Origin: Pseudomonadota bacterium | Lineage (GTDB): Bacteria > Myxococcota_A > Polyangia > GCA-2747355 | NCBI GenBank assembly: GCA_016711215.1 | Contig: JADJTL010000002.1 | Coordinates: forward strand, 62,001 to 126,000 | DNA: 64,000 nt | Direction: 5' to 3' | Shown here: positions 18,639-27,923 of the stretch, one piece after another | How the letters are laid out: each line of letters begins with the position of its first letter | Numbering within the stretch: position 1 is the first letter of the stretch | Notes under the pieces: model-generated | Database searches by the model: none | Seen by the model: only the letters and a program-made list of their open reading frames with translations | Told to the model about the DNA's origin: nothing | Position numbers and translations under genes: made by a program

Positions 18639-19895
18639 TCAGCGGCGCAGGTGGCCGTCGCCGCGCACGAGGTACTTGTAGGTCGTGAGCTCAGGCAATC
18701 CCATCGGCCCGCGAGCGTGGAGCTTGTCGGTGCTGATGCCGATCTCGGCGCCCATGCCGAACTCGCCGCCGTCGGTGAAGCGCGTCGAGGCGTTGACGTA
18801 GACCGCCGCCGAATCGACCTCCCGCAAGAAGCGCTCCTGCGCTCCTGCGTCGCGCGCGACAATCGCGTCCGAATGCTGCGAGCCATAGCGCGCGATGTGA
18901 TCGATCGCCGCGTCGAGGTCGGGCAAGACGCGCACCGCGAGGATCAGCTCGAGGTATTCCTCGTGCCAGTCCTGCTCCGTCGCCGGCGTCATCGCGGGCA
19001 CGAGCTGCCGCGCGGGTTCATCGCCCCGCAGCTCGACGCCGAGGCTGAGCAAGCGCGCGGCGAGCCGAGGCAAGAAGGCCGGGGCGATGTCGCGATGCAC
19101 CAACAGGGTCTCCAGCGCGTTGCAGACGCCGGGACGCTGGCACTTGGCGTTCTCGACGATCGCCAGCGCCATCTCGAGGTCGGCGCTGCGATCGACGTAG
19201 ACGTGGCAGACGCCCTTGTAGTGCTTGATCACCGGGACGCGCGCCTGCTCCGTCACCGCGCGGATCAGCCCCTCGCCACCGCGCGGAATCACCAGGTCGA
19301 CGCGACCGACGAGCTGCACCAGCTCGCGCACCGCGTCGCGGTCGGTGGTGGCCACGAGCTGCAGCGCCCCGGCCGGCAGGCCGGCGGCCTCACCCCCGCT
19401 GACCAACGCCGCGCCGATCGCGCGATTGGAGTGCTGAGCCTCCGACCCGCCGCGCAGGATCACGGCGTTGCCGGCCTTGATGCAGAGCACCGCCGCATCG
19501 GCCGTGACGTTGGGTCGCGCCTCGTAGATGATCCCGATCACGCCGATCGGCACGCGCACCTTGTCGATCTGCAGCCCATCGGCGCGTCGCTGACGATCGA
19601 GCCGCTCGCCCACCGGATCGGGCAGCGCGATCACCTGCCGGATGCCAGCGATCATCGCGTCGATGCGCGCATCCGTCAGCGCCAGCCGATCGAGCAGCGC
19701 GCCGCTGAGCCCGCGCTCGCGGCCCGCCGCGAGGTCACGCGCGTTGGCGGCCAGCAACGCGGCCCGTTGTTCCTCGAGCGCGCGCGCCATCCCCTCCAGC
19801 ATCGCGTTCTTCGCGGCGCTCGAGCAGGCGGCCAGGCGGCGCGACCCGGCAAGCGCGCGATCCCCCAACGCCACCATTTCCTCGTGCAAGCTCAT
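18639..19895 (-). CDS. proA: Gamma-glutamyl phosphate reductase
   Basis: A 418-residue ALDH-fold enzyme, the usual length for ProA. It has INKVRVPIGVIGIIYEARPNV-type cofactor-site sequence, GNAVILRGG and the active-site Cys region CQRPGVCNALETLL. It converts gamma-glutamyl phosphate to glutamate semialdehyde with NADPH in proline synthesis. It begins two bases after the stop of proB, forming a proBA operon. Confidence 0.96.
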   Translation of the reverse strand: MSLHEEMVALGDRALAGSRRLAACSSAAKNAMLEGMARALEEQRAALLAANARDLAAGRERGLSGALLDRLALTDARIDAMIAGIRQVIALPDPVGERLDRQRRADGLQIDKVRVPIGVIGIIYEARPNVTADAAVLCIKAGNAVILRGGSEAQHSNRAIGAALVSGGEAAGLPAGALQLVATTDRDAVRELVQLVGRVDLVIPRGGEGLIRAVTEQARVPVIKHYKGVCHVYVDRSADLEMALAIVENAKCQRPGVCNALETLLVHRDIAPAFLPRLAARLLSLGVELRGDEPARQLVPAMTPATEQDWHEEYLELILAVRVLPDLDAAIDHIARYGSQHSDAIVARDAGAQERFLREVDSAAVYVNASTRFTDGGEFGMGAEIGISTDKLHARGPMGLPELTTYKYLVRGDGHLRR

Positions 19896-19897
19896 GG

Positions 19898-21088
19898 CTA
19901 CCCCGTCGCGCCTGCGGCGCTCGCGCCTCCCGCGCCCACCACCATGTTGTCGCGGTGGATCACCTCATCGGTCGGTCTCGCGCCGAGCACGCTGGCGATC
20001 TCGGCCGTGCGCCGGCCCTGGATCTGCGCCAGCTCGACGCTGGTGTATTCCACCAGCCCGCGAGCGATCGCCTGCCCGGCGAGCGTCTTGACCGTGACCA
20101 TCGCGCCGGCCGCGAAGCTGCCTTCGACCGCGCGCAGGCCGATCGGCAGCAGGCTCTTACCGCGCTCGACGATCGCGCGCGCCGCGCCATCGTCGACCAC
20201 CAGCGCGCCCTGCGGCCGCTGAAAGAAGGCGATCCAGCGCTTCTTGCTGGCGAGGCCGCGCTGGCGCCCGTCGACGGTCGCGGCGGGCGTCCCGATCAGC
20301 GTGCCGACATCCTCACCGCGAAACAAGCGCGCCAGCGTGTCGCCGCGCCGCCCATCGGCGATCACCGCCGACCCGCCGACGTCGACGACGGCCTGCGCGG
20401 CGGCGAGCTTCGTCGCCATACCGCCGGTCGAGAGCGGGCTCCCCTTGCCCCAGGCCAACGCCAGCGCTTGCTCGGAGACACGCGCCAGATGGGGCACCCG
20501 TCGCGTGCGCGCCGACCCGGGCGCCGAGGGCGCGCGCAGCCCGTCGGTCGAGCTGAGCAGCACCAGCAGCGAGGCATCGACCAGCATCGTCACCAGCGCG
20601 GCGAGCTGATCGTTGTCGCCGAGCTTGATCTCGTCGACCGCCACCACGTCGTTTTCGTTGACCACCGGCACGATGCCGTGGCGCAGCAGGGTCATCATCG
20701 TGTTGCGCGCATTGAGGTGGCGCTGGCGATGCCGCAGGTCGTCATGCGTGAGCAGCACCTGTCCGACCAGGCAGCCGCACTTGGCGAAGAGCCGATCGTA
20801 GCGCGCCATCAGGCGGCTCTGACCGACGGCCGCGGCCATCTGCAGCTCCGGCACGCGCTGCGGCCGACGGGGCAGGCGCAGCGCCTCGACCCCGGCGCCG
20901 ATCGCCCCCGAGGACACCAAGATGACCTGGCGCCCCGCGGCCCGCAGCGCGGCGAGCTGCTCGACCAACGCCCCGATCCGCCGCTCGTCCGGCCGCCCCG
21001 AGCGCTGCACCAGCACCCGCGTCCCAACCTTGATCACCACCCGCTGCGCACGGACCAACGCCTGCCGCTGCTCACTGACGGTCGTCAT
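19898..21088 (-). CDS. proB: Glutamate 5-kinase
   Basis: The start at 21088 (MTTVSEQRQALV) leaves 396 residues. The amino-acid-kinase domain has VVIKVGTRVL, LVSSGAIGAG, NENDVVAVDEIKLGDND and the SGGMATKL-like STGGMATK. A C-terminal PUA domain (about residues 300-390: GALVVDDGAARAI...GLVEYTS) is present as in E. coli ProB. It phosphorylates glutamate, the feedback-controlled first step of proline synthesis. A longer upstream frame lacks family similarity. Confidence 0.96.
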   Translation of the reverse strand: MTTVSEQRQALVRAQRVVIKVGTRVLVQRSGRPDERRIGALVEQLAALRAAGRQVILVSSGAIGAGVEALRLPRRPQRVPELQMAAAVGQSRLMARYDRLFAKCGCLVGQVLLTHDDLRHRQRHLNARNTMMTLLRHGIVPVVNENDVVAVDEIKLGDNDQLAALVTMLVDASLLVLLSSTDGLRAPSAPGSARTRRVPHLARVSEQALALAWGKGSPLSTGGMATKLAAAQAVVDVGGSAVIADGRRGDTLARLFRGEDVGTLIGTPAATVDGRQRGLASKKRWIAFFQRPQGALVVDDGAARAIVERGKSLLPIGLRAVEGSFAAGAMVTVKTLAGQAIARGLVEYTSVELAQIQGRRTAEIASVLGARPTDEVIHRDNMVVGAGGASAAGATG

Positions 21089-21235
21089 CGCGCGCCGGAT
21101 ATACCACAGGCCCCCGCCGCCCGGGGACGGCTGGCGCAGGGGTCGCGCGAAGGCAACGGGCGAGTGCTCTGCTGCCGCCGATGGGAGCTTCCTGGCAGCG
21201 CGGGTGACCGGCGATGAGCACTGAGGTCCTGCCAC

Positions 21236-21877
21236 CTACGGGCGCGCGAAGATCGCCGCCAACGCTTGAGCGTCGTAGCCGCACTCATAGGGGCTTGGGT
21301 CGTGAGCTTCGAGCGCCGGATCAGCCCAGTTGCGCAGCGCCAGAAAGGTCGCGTCGTCTGGGTCGGCAGTCCTCAGGGCTGCCGGCACGCCCAGGCGGTC
21401 GAGCGCCGCCGTGCTGCCTTCGCAGAGCAGGTAGAAGGCGGTACGCGCCAGCAGGAAGGCCGTCAGGCTGGACCCCGCGAGTGCCATGCACCCCGGCTCG
21501 AAAATCTGTCCGATCTCCACGATCGGCTGGGGAAACTGCGGCGCGGCGCTGGCGGGCATCCAGAGCCCGAAGGGATTCCCGCAACCGTCGCCGCCGAAGA
21601 CCAAGACCTCGTCTGGAATTGGCCACTGGTATTGGCGGAGCTGCGCGGAACTGGCCTCGAGCGATAACCCGTCGGGCGCGGAGAGGGGATAGTAGGAGAG
21701 ATTGCCGCCCACCAATCCGGCGCCATCGCTGAAGAGGTAGAGCGCACGGAGCTCCGCCGGCAGCGTGTAGTCGAGCGCCCTCTCGACCGCGGCGAGCGCA
21801 TCCGTTGACGCCGGCGCCCTCAACTCATGGAGTGCCGGCGCAAGCTGCCACGCTTCAATCAGTCGCTTGAGGTCCAT
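21236..21877 (-). CDS. SUKH (SMI1/KNR4-like) domain protein
   Basis: A 213-residue protein with the SUKH hallmarks: VERALDYTLPAELRALYLFSDG near residues 32-53 and EVLVFGGDGCGNPFGLW near 90-105. Bacterial SUKH proteins often neutralise toxins of contact-dependent or polymorphic systems, but many are of unknown role. No toxin gene is adjacent; it lies between proB and VF530 on the same strand with gaps of about 147 and 209 bases. An orphan immunity protein is possible but not shown. Confidence 0.8.
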   Translation of the reverse strand: MDLKRLIEAWQLAPALHELRAPASTDALAAVERALDYTLPAELRALYLFSDGAGLVGGNLSYYPLSAPDGLSLEASSAQLRQYQWPIPDEVLVFGGDGCGNPFGLWMPASAAPQFPQPIVEIGQIFEPGCMALAGSSLTAFLLARTAFYLLCEGSTAALDRLGVPAALRTADPDDATFLALRNWADPALEAHDPSPYECGYDAQALAAIFARP

Positions 21878-22086
21878 TGAGCGCGCCCTGACCTGCTAAG
21901 AGCCTCGAAGAACTGTCAGCCCAACGTGAGCACTGCGACCGCGTCAACCCTCCAGTGCGCTCGGTGCGCTCGGCGGGCCGCCAAGGAGGTCCCGCGCGCC
22001 GCCCCGTCATGGCGTCGCGCCACCTCGCACCCCACGCGCCGCGACTCGCGGATCCGTCGACCCATCAGCGCAGGACCGGCATGACG

Positions 22087-22356
22087 TCACGGATCAGCGC
22101 TTCGGAGGCGGTTGCGAACACCGGTTTGGCGTGCCTGGCGTGCCTGATCCTCGAGGTAGAGCGCCTCGACCTGCCTGCGCGCCCACGGGGTCCTGCGCAG
22201 GAAGGTCAGGCTGGACTTGAGGCTTGGCTCGTAGGCGAAACAGCGGATGTTGATGCGGCTGGCCAGGTCCTCCCAGCCGCGCCGCGCCACCAACGCCTCG
22301 AGCATCACCTTCAGGGTGATGCCATGCAGCGGATTCTTGGGCTGCTCGCCTTGCAT
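22087..22356 (-). CDS. VF530 (DUF2132) family small DNA-binding protein
   Basis: An 89-residue protein with NPLHGITLKVMLEALV, GWEDLASRI, IRCF, PSLKSSLTFLRRTPWARRQVE and LYL, which is the conserved pattern of the VF530 family. A solution structure and DNA binding are reported for a Vibrio member as far as I recall. The gene begins two bases after the stop of the DbpA-like helicase, so the two are co-transcribed. Confidence 0.88.
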   Translation of the reverse strand: MQGEQPKNPLHGITLKVMLEALVARRGWEDLASRINIRCFAYEPSLKSSLTFLRRTPWARRQVEALYLEDQARQARQTGVRNRLRSADP

Positions 22357-22358
22357 CG

Positions 22359-23792
22359 CTATACGAGGGTCGCGCGAAAGCGCTTCTTCTTAATCCGACC
22401 CGCGTTCAAGGCCTTGGTCGCCGCGCGACCGACCTCCCGCGCGACCGCCACGAAGGTCAGTCGATCGTGCAGCTCGATCCTGCCGACCTCGGCCGCCGAG
22501 AGCCCCCCGGCTGCGCCCGTCAGCGCGCCGAGGATATCGCCTGGGCGGAGCTTATCCTTGCGTCCCCCCGCAAGCAGAATGGTCTGCATCCGGGCCGGGC
22601 CCGCGAAGGCCTCAGCGAGCACGGACAGGGCCCCTGCGCCGGACGGCGGGGCGGGAAGCGCCTCGAGCCTTCTTCCCCTCAGCGCTTCGATGGCCCTCAG
22701 CCGTTCACCATCGCTCCGGGTCGACAAGGAGATCGCCAGCCCCGGGCGGCCGGCGCGCCCCGTCCGACCGACGCGGTGGACGTAGGTCACCGCCTGCATC
22801 GGCAGCTCGAAGTTGATCACCAGGTCGAGACCCTCGACATCGAGCCCGCGGCCCGCGACGTCAGTGGCCACCAGCAGGCGCAGGCTCTGGTTGCGAAAGC
22901 GAGCCAGCACCTGGTCGCGATGGAATTGGTCGAGGTCGCCGTGAAGACCCTCCGCGGCGGCGCCGGAGCGGCGCAGCGCCTCCGTCAACGTCGCAACGGT
23001 CGCCTTGAAGTTGCAGAAGATCAGCGCCGATTCGTGGGGCTGCTGACCAAGCACCCAATACAACGCATGCAACTTGTCCGCAGGCTCGGCGCAGACCTTC
23101 AACTCGCGCAGCTCCGCCAGACCGTCTGTGGGATCGTCGACGCTCACGCGGACCGCGTCGTGCTGATGCGCTCGGCTCACCGTCTCGATCGTCGGCGGGA
23201 AGGTCGCCGAGAAGAGCGCCGTCTGCCTGGTCTTCGGGAGGGCGCGGAGGATCTGCTCCATCTCTTCCTCGAAGCCCATCTCCAGCATGCGGTCGGCCTC
23301 GTCGAGCACCACCGTACGCAGTGCAGGCGCCTCCAGCGTGCGCCGATGCAGATGGTCAACCAGGCGTCCCGGCGTGCCCACGGCGATGTGAATGCCGAGC
23401 CTCAGCGCGGCGACCTGGGGACGCAGGGGCTCGCCGCCAGCCAAGGTCAGCACCTGGAGCCCCTCGTGCTTGCGCCCGAGCTTGCGCAACTCGCGCGCTA
23501 CCTGGGCGCAGAGCTCACGCGTTGGGCAGATGACCAGCGCTTGCAAGGCGCGCGGCTCGAGCCGCAGGGTCTGCAAAATGGGCAGGCCGAAGGCCAGGGT
23601 CTTGCCGCTGCCGGTCCTCGACTGGCCGATGAGGTCCCGGCCTGCCAGGAGGATCGGGATGCTGCTCAGCTGTATTGGCGTCGGCCCTTCGTAGCCGAGC
23701 TCCTTGACGACGGCGAGGAGCGCCGGCGAGAGGGCGAGCGACGAAAACTCGGCGGAGAGCAGCGGAACGCACGGCTCGGCGGCGGCGTCCAT
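22359..23792 (-). CDS. dbpA: DEAD-box RNA helicase, DbpA-like
   Basis: The start at 23792 (MDAAAEPCVPLL) precedes the Q-motif region (FSSLALSPALL...GYEGPTPIQ). Helicase motifs are complete: QSRTGSGKT, PTRELCAQ, VLDEADRML, FSATFP, DVAGRGLD, HRVGRTGRAG. The C-terminal 70 residues (KDKLRPGDILGALTG...VAVAREVGRAA, GRIKKKRFRATLV) are the DbpA RNA-binding domain that recognises hairpin 92 of 23S rRNA. Role: late 50S assembly. It is followed by VF530. Confidence 0.92.
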   Translation of the reverse strand: MDAAAEPCVPLLSAEFSSLALSPALLAVVKELGYEGPTPIQLSSIPILLAGRDLIGQSRTGSGKTLAFGLPILQTLRLEPRALQALVICPTRELCAQVARELRKLGRKHEGLQVLTLAGGEPLRPQVAALRLGIHIAVGTPGRLVDHLHRRTLEAPALRTVVLDEADRMLEMGFEEEMEQILRALPKTRQTALFSATFPPTIETVSRAHQHDAVRVSVDDPTDGLAELRELKVCAEPADKLHALYWVLGQQPHESALIFCNFKATVATLTEALRRSGAAAEGLHGDLDQFHRDQVLARFRNQSLRLLVATDVAGRGLDVEGLDLVINFELPMQAVTYVHRVGRTGRAGRPGLAISLSTRSDGERLRAIEALRGRRLEALPAPPSGAGALSVLAEAFAGPARMQTILLAGGRKDKLRPGDILGALTGAAGGLSAAEVGRIELHDRLTFVAVAREVGRAATKALNAGRIKKKRFRATLV

Positions 23793-24003
23793 CCAGGCTA
23801 GCCTTCGAGCCTTCCGACCGTCGGCAGTCCGTCCATCGATGACTCCCTTCGCGAGGCAGAGCACTGCAGTCCGAAATCTGCGTCCGCGGAAGGCACCCAA
23901 GGCAGCATGACGCCTACGCTTCGGCTCCTGGACCTCGCGCCGCAGCGCCGCAGTCGCTCGGTCCGCCAGCTGTCAACGGGCTGCCCACGCGATCAACGGG
24001 CTG

Positions 24004-24672
24004 CTAACGCCGCGGAGCGGCGGGCTCGAAATCGAGCAGCTCGACCACGGTGGTAGCCTCGAGCGCGCGATCGATCCAGGCATCGAGTAGCGGGAGGTTC
24101 GTACAGTCGAGCATCCGCGCGCGCTGGTCCTCGCTGATCGCCAGCCCGCGCGCGGCCAGTATCCGCAGTAGCGCTTGCGCTTCGCCCTCGGCCTTGCCCT
24201 TGGCCTCGCCCTCGGCCTTGCCCTTGGCCTCGCCCTCGGCCTTGCCCTGCGCGAGGTAGCGCTTGGCGAAGTCACTCTGATAGGTGTAGCCGCCGCTTTG
24301 CATCAGCTCCTCCAGTTGGCAGCGCAGCGCAGCGCCCGCGGCGCGCCAGACGACGTCGCAATATAGCATGCTGCGATCGTGCTCCAGGCCGGCTGCGGCC
24401 TCGAGCGCAGCGAGCACGACGGGGAGGCCGTTGGGCCTTTCGCCGTGGGCGGGGGCCGAGAGCACGGCCAGCTCAGGGGCAGCGCGGGCGGACGCCGCGT
24501 CCGTTACGAAGGGAATGCGTTCTGGACCGAGGACGAAGGCTTCGAAGATCGACGCCCCGGGCCCGAGGGAAACCGGCCGTCGCGCCCAGCGCGCCACCAC
24601 CTCGGCGCCCGTCTTCCGCTGTTGCGGCCTGGCGGGGTTCCTGGCGGCGAGCTGGCGCCCTCCGTTGCGCAC
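24004..24672 (-). pseudogene. Truncated Rpn/PD-(D/E)XK-like family member
   Basis: The 222-residue frame matches the C-terminal two thirds of a repeat-tailed Rpn-like (transposase/recombination-associated nuclease) family that I recall from myxobacteria: ARWARRPVSLGPG, PFVTDAASARAAPELAVLSAPAHGE, GGYTYQSDFAKRYLAQGKAEGE, ILAARGLAISEDQRARML. The roughly 90-residue N-terminal part expected to hold most of the nuclease core is missing. The DNA upstream belongs to the divergent dapC. No frameshifted continuation is visible, so this looks like a gene remnant rather than a sequencing error. The KAEGEAKG repeats are encoded by a 24-bp tandem repeat. Confidence 0.6.
24187..24248. repeat. 24-bp tandem repeat in the Rpn-like remnant
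   Basis: About 2.6 perfect copies of a 24-base unit, itself made of two similar 12-base halves, encode the KAEGEAKG octapeptide repeats on the minus strand. The repeat preserves frame. Confidence 0.8.
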
Positions 24673-24761
24673 TTCGCCGCTGGCGGCTGCTGCTCGGCCG
24701 CGAGCCCGACGCGGCGGGGGCCTGGCGCGGCTGGTCGCTCCTCGGCTATGTTGCGCCAGCG

Positions 24762-25926
24762 ATGCCGACGCTGAATCCGCTGCTGAGCTCGCTGGCTGCC
24801 TATCCTGCCGAGGCGCTGCATGCCGAGAAGCGCGCGCTCGTGGCGGCGGGGCGCGAGGTCTTCGACTTCTCTGTCGGCGACCCGCTCGAGCCCACCGATC
24901 CGCGCATCGTGGCGGCCTTGCGCGACGCCGTGCCGGCGGTCAGCCAATATCCGACGATCGCCGGCGAGGACGACTTCCGCGCGGCCTGCGCCGAGTGGGT
25001 CGCCCGACGCTTCGGCGTCGCGCTCGACCCCGCACGCGAGCTGCTGCCCAGCGCGGGCTCGAAGGAGGCGATCTTTCACCTCCCGCTGGCCTTCCTCGAC
25101 CCGCAGGGACCGCGGCGCCGCGTGCTCTTCGGCACGCCGGCCTACCCCGTCTATGAGCGTGGCGCACGCTTCGCGGGCGGCGAGCCCTGGGCGGTCGAGC
25201 TGCGCGCCGAGCGCGGCTATCGCCTCGATCCCTGGGCGCTGCCCGCGGCTGCCCTCGCCGAGACCGCCCTGGTGTGGATCAACTACCCGCACAATCCGAC
25301 GGGCGCGACGGTCGACCGGGACTATCTGGCGCGGCTGGCGGCGTTCTGCCGGCGCCACGACATCCTGCTCTGCAGCGACGAGTGCTACGTCGACCTCTAC
25401 CTCGACGGTGAACCACCGCCCTCGCTGCTCGAGGTCGCCCGCGAGGGCGTGCTGGTCTTCCACTCGCTCTCCAAGCGCTCGGGGATGACGGGCTATCGCG
25501 CCGGCTTCATCGCCGGTGATCCGCCGCTGATCGCGGCGCTGCGCCGCGCGCGCGCCAACTTTGGCGTGGCCAGCTCGACGATGGTGCAGGCCGCGGCCGC
25601 CTCGGCCTGGCGCGACGACGCCCACGTCGCCACGCGCCGCGCGATCTTTCGCCGCAAACGCGAGCTCTTCACGCGCTTCTTCGCCGAGGTCGGCCTGGTC
25701 TGCGCGCCCTGCACCGCGACCTTCTACCTCTGGTTACGCACGCCCCTCGATCGCGACCCGCGGGGCTACGCCGCTGAGCTCGCCGAGGGCGCCGGGCTCC
25801 TCGTCAGCCCCGCACCCAACCTCGGGGTGGACCAGCCCTACGTGCGCTTGGCGCTGGTGCCGACCGAAACTGACTGCGCCCGCGCCATCGCCTGTTGGCG
25901 CGCGCTGATCACCAGGAGCGCCTCCC

Positions 25927-25934
<8 letters not shown>
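24762..25934 (+). CDS. dapC: Succinyldiaminopimelate aminotransferase (DapC-type)
   Basis: A 390-residue fold-type I aminotransferase with SVGDPLEPTDPRI, the NYPHNPTGA motif, DECYVDLY and the PLP Lys in SLSKRSGMTGYRAGF. The active-site context resembles DapC of the succinylase route. The assignment is strongly supported by the overlapping dapD and dapE downstream. It would convert N-succinyl-2-amino-6-ketopimelate to N-succinyl-LL-diaminopimelate using glutamate. It overlaps dapD by eight bases. Confidence 0.9.
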
Positions 25935-26771
<837 letters not shown>

Positions 26772-26772
<1 letters not shown>

Positions 26773-27842
26773 TGGCGGCGCTGGAGCTCGTCGAACGCCT
26801 GCTGACGCTCGTCCGCATCGAGAGCGTGACCGGGCACGAACGCACGCTCTGCGACTTCCTCGCTGCCGAGCTCGGGCGTAGCGGCACGCATGCGCTCACG
26901 CGCGTAGGGCGCGCCTTCGCGCTCTACCCGCGCGCACGCCGCTGCCAGCACCTCGTCGCGCTGGTGGGTCACCTCGACACCGTCCCGCCCTCGGCCGACA
27001 ACCCGCCGCGCGTCGAGGAAGGCCGCGTCTGGGGTCTTGGCGCCGCGGACATGAAGAGCGGTCTGGCGCTGATGTGGCAGCTCGCGGTCGAGCCACCCGC
27101 CGGCGCCACCTACGACCTGGCCTTCCTGTTCTATGATGGTGAGGAGGGTGCCTACGAGCAGAGCGGCCTCGGCCCCCTGCTCGAGCAGCTCGACTGGCTG
27201 GCGGAGATCGACCTGGCCTTCTGCCTCGAGCCCAGCGACAACGTGCTGCAGCTCGGTTGCCTGGGCTCGCTGCAGGCCGAGGTGACCTTCGCCGGGCGCC
27301 CGGCGCATAGCGCGCGCCCCTGGCAGGGCGACAACGCGATCCATCGCGCCGGCACGCTGCTGACGCGGCTCGCCGCGCTGCAGCCCGAGTCGGTGCGCTT
27401 TGGCGATCTGATTTACCGTGAGGTCGTCTCGGCGACGCTGGCCCACGGCGGAACGGCACGCAACGTCGTGCCTGACCGCTTCACGCTCAACCTCAACTAC
27501 CGCTTCGCGCCCGGGCGCTCGCTCGAGTCGGCCGAGCAACGCGTCTGCGCGCTGGTCGACGACGAGCGCGCCAGCATCGCCTTCGTCGATCGCTGCCCCT
27601 CCGGGGCGATCCCGCTCGACAACCCAGTGCTCGCCGCCTTCCGCCGCGTTTGCGAGACGCCGGCGGCGCCCAAGCAGGCCTGGACCGACGTCGCCCGCCT
27701 GACGGCGGCCGGCATCGACGCGGTCAATTGGGGCTCCGGGGAGAACGCCCAGGCGCACCAGCCGAACGAGTCGACCTCGATCGCCCTGCTCGAGGCCGGC
27801 GAGGCGCTCTTTCGCCGCTTCCTGACCACGAGCGGCGACTGA
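26772..27842 (+). CDS. dapE: Succinyl-diaminopimelate desuccinylase
   Basis: A 356-residue M20 metallopeptidase. Metal-ligand motifs are VGHLDTVPP, GLGAADMKSGLA, FYDGEEGAYEQSGL (catalytic/ligand Glu pair) and a late His region (NAQAHQPNES). The central dimerisation domain has RPAHSARPWQGDNAIH. It releases succinate to give LL-diaminopimelate, the precursor of lysine and peptidoglycan crosslinks. It completes a compact three-gene operon. Confidence 0.94.
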
Positions 27843-27923
27843 GGGGGCCCGGGCGGCGCACCGAGCGCGGCCGGCGCGCTGCGCACACACCACCCGCACC
27901 CGCTCCTCACACGGCCTAAGGCC

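Noticed and set aside
24004..24672. Complete transposase gene
   Set aside because: No insertion-sequence ends, no target duplication and the N-terminal part of the family is missing.
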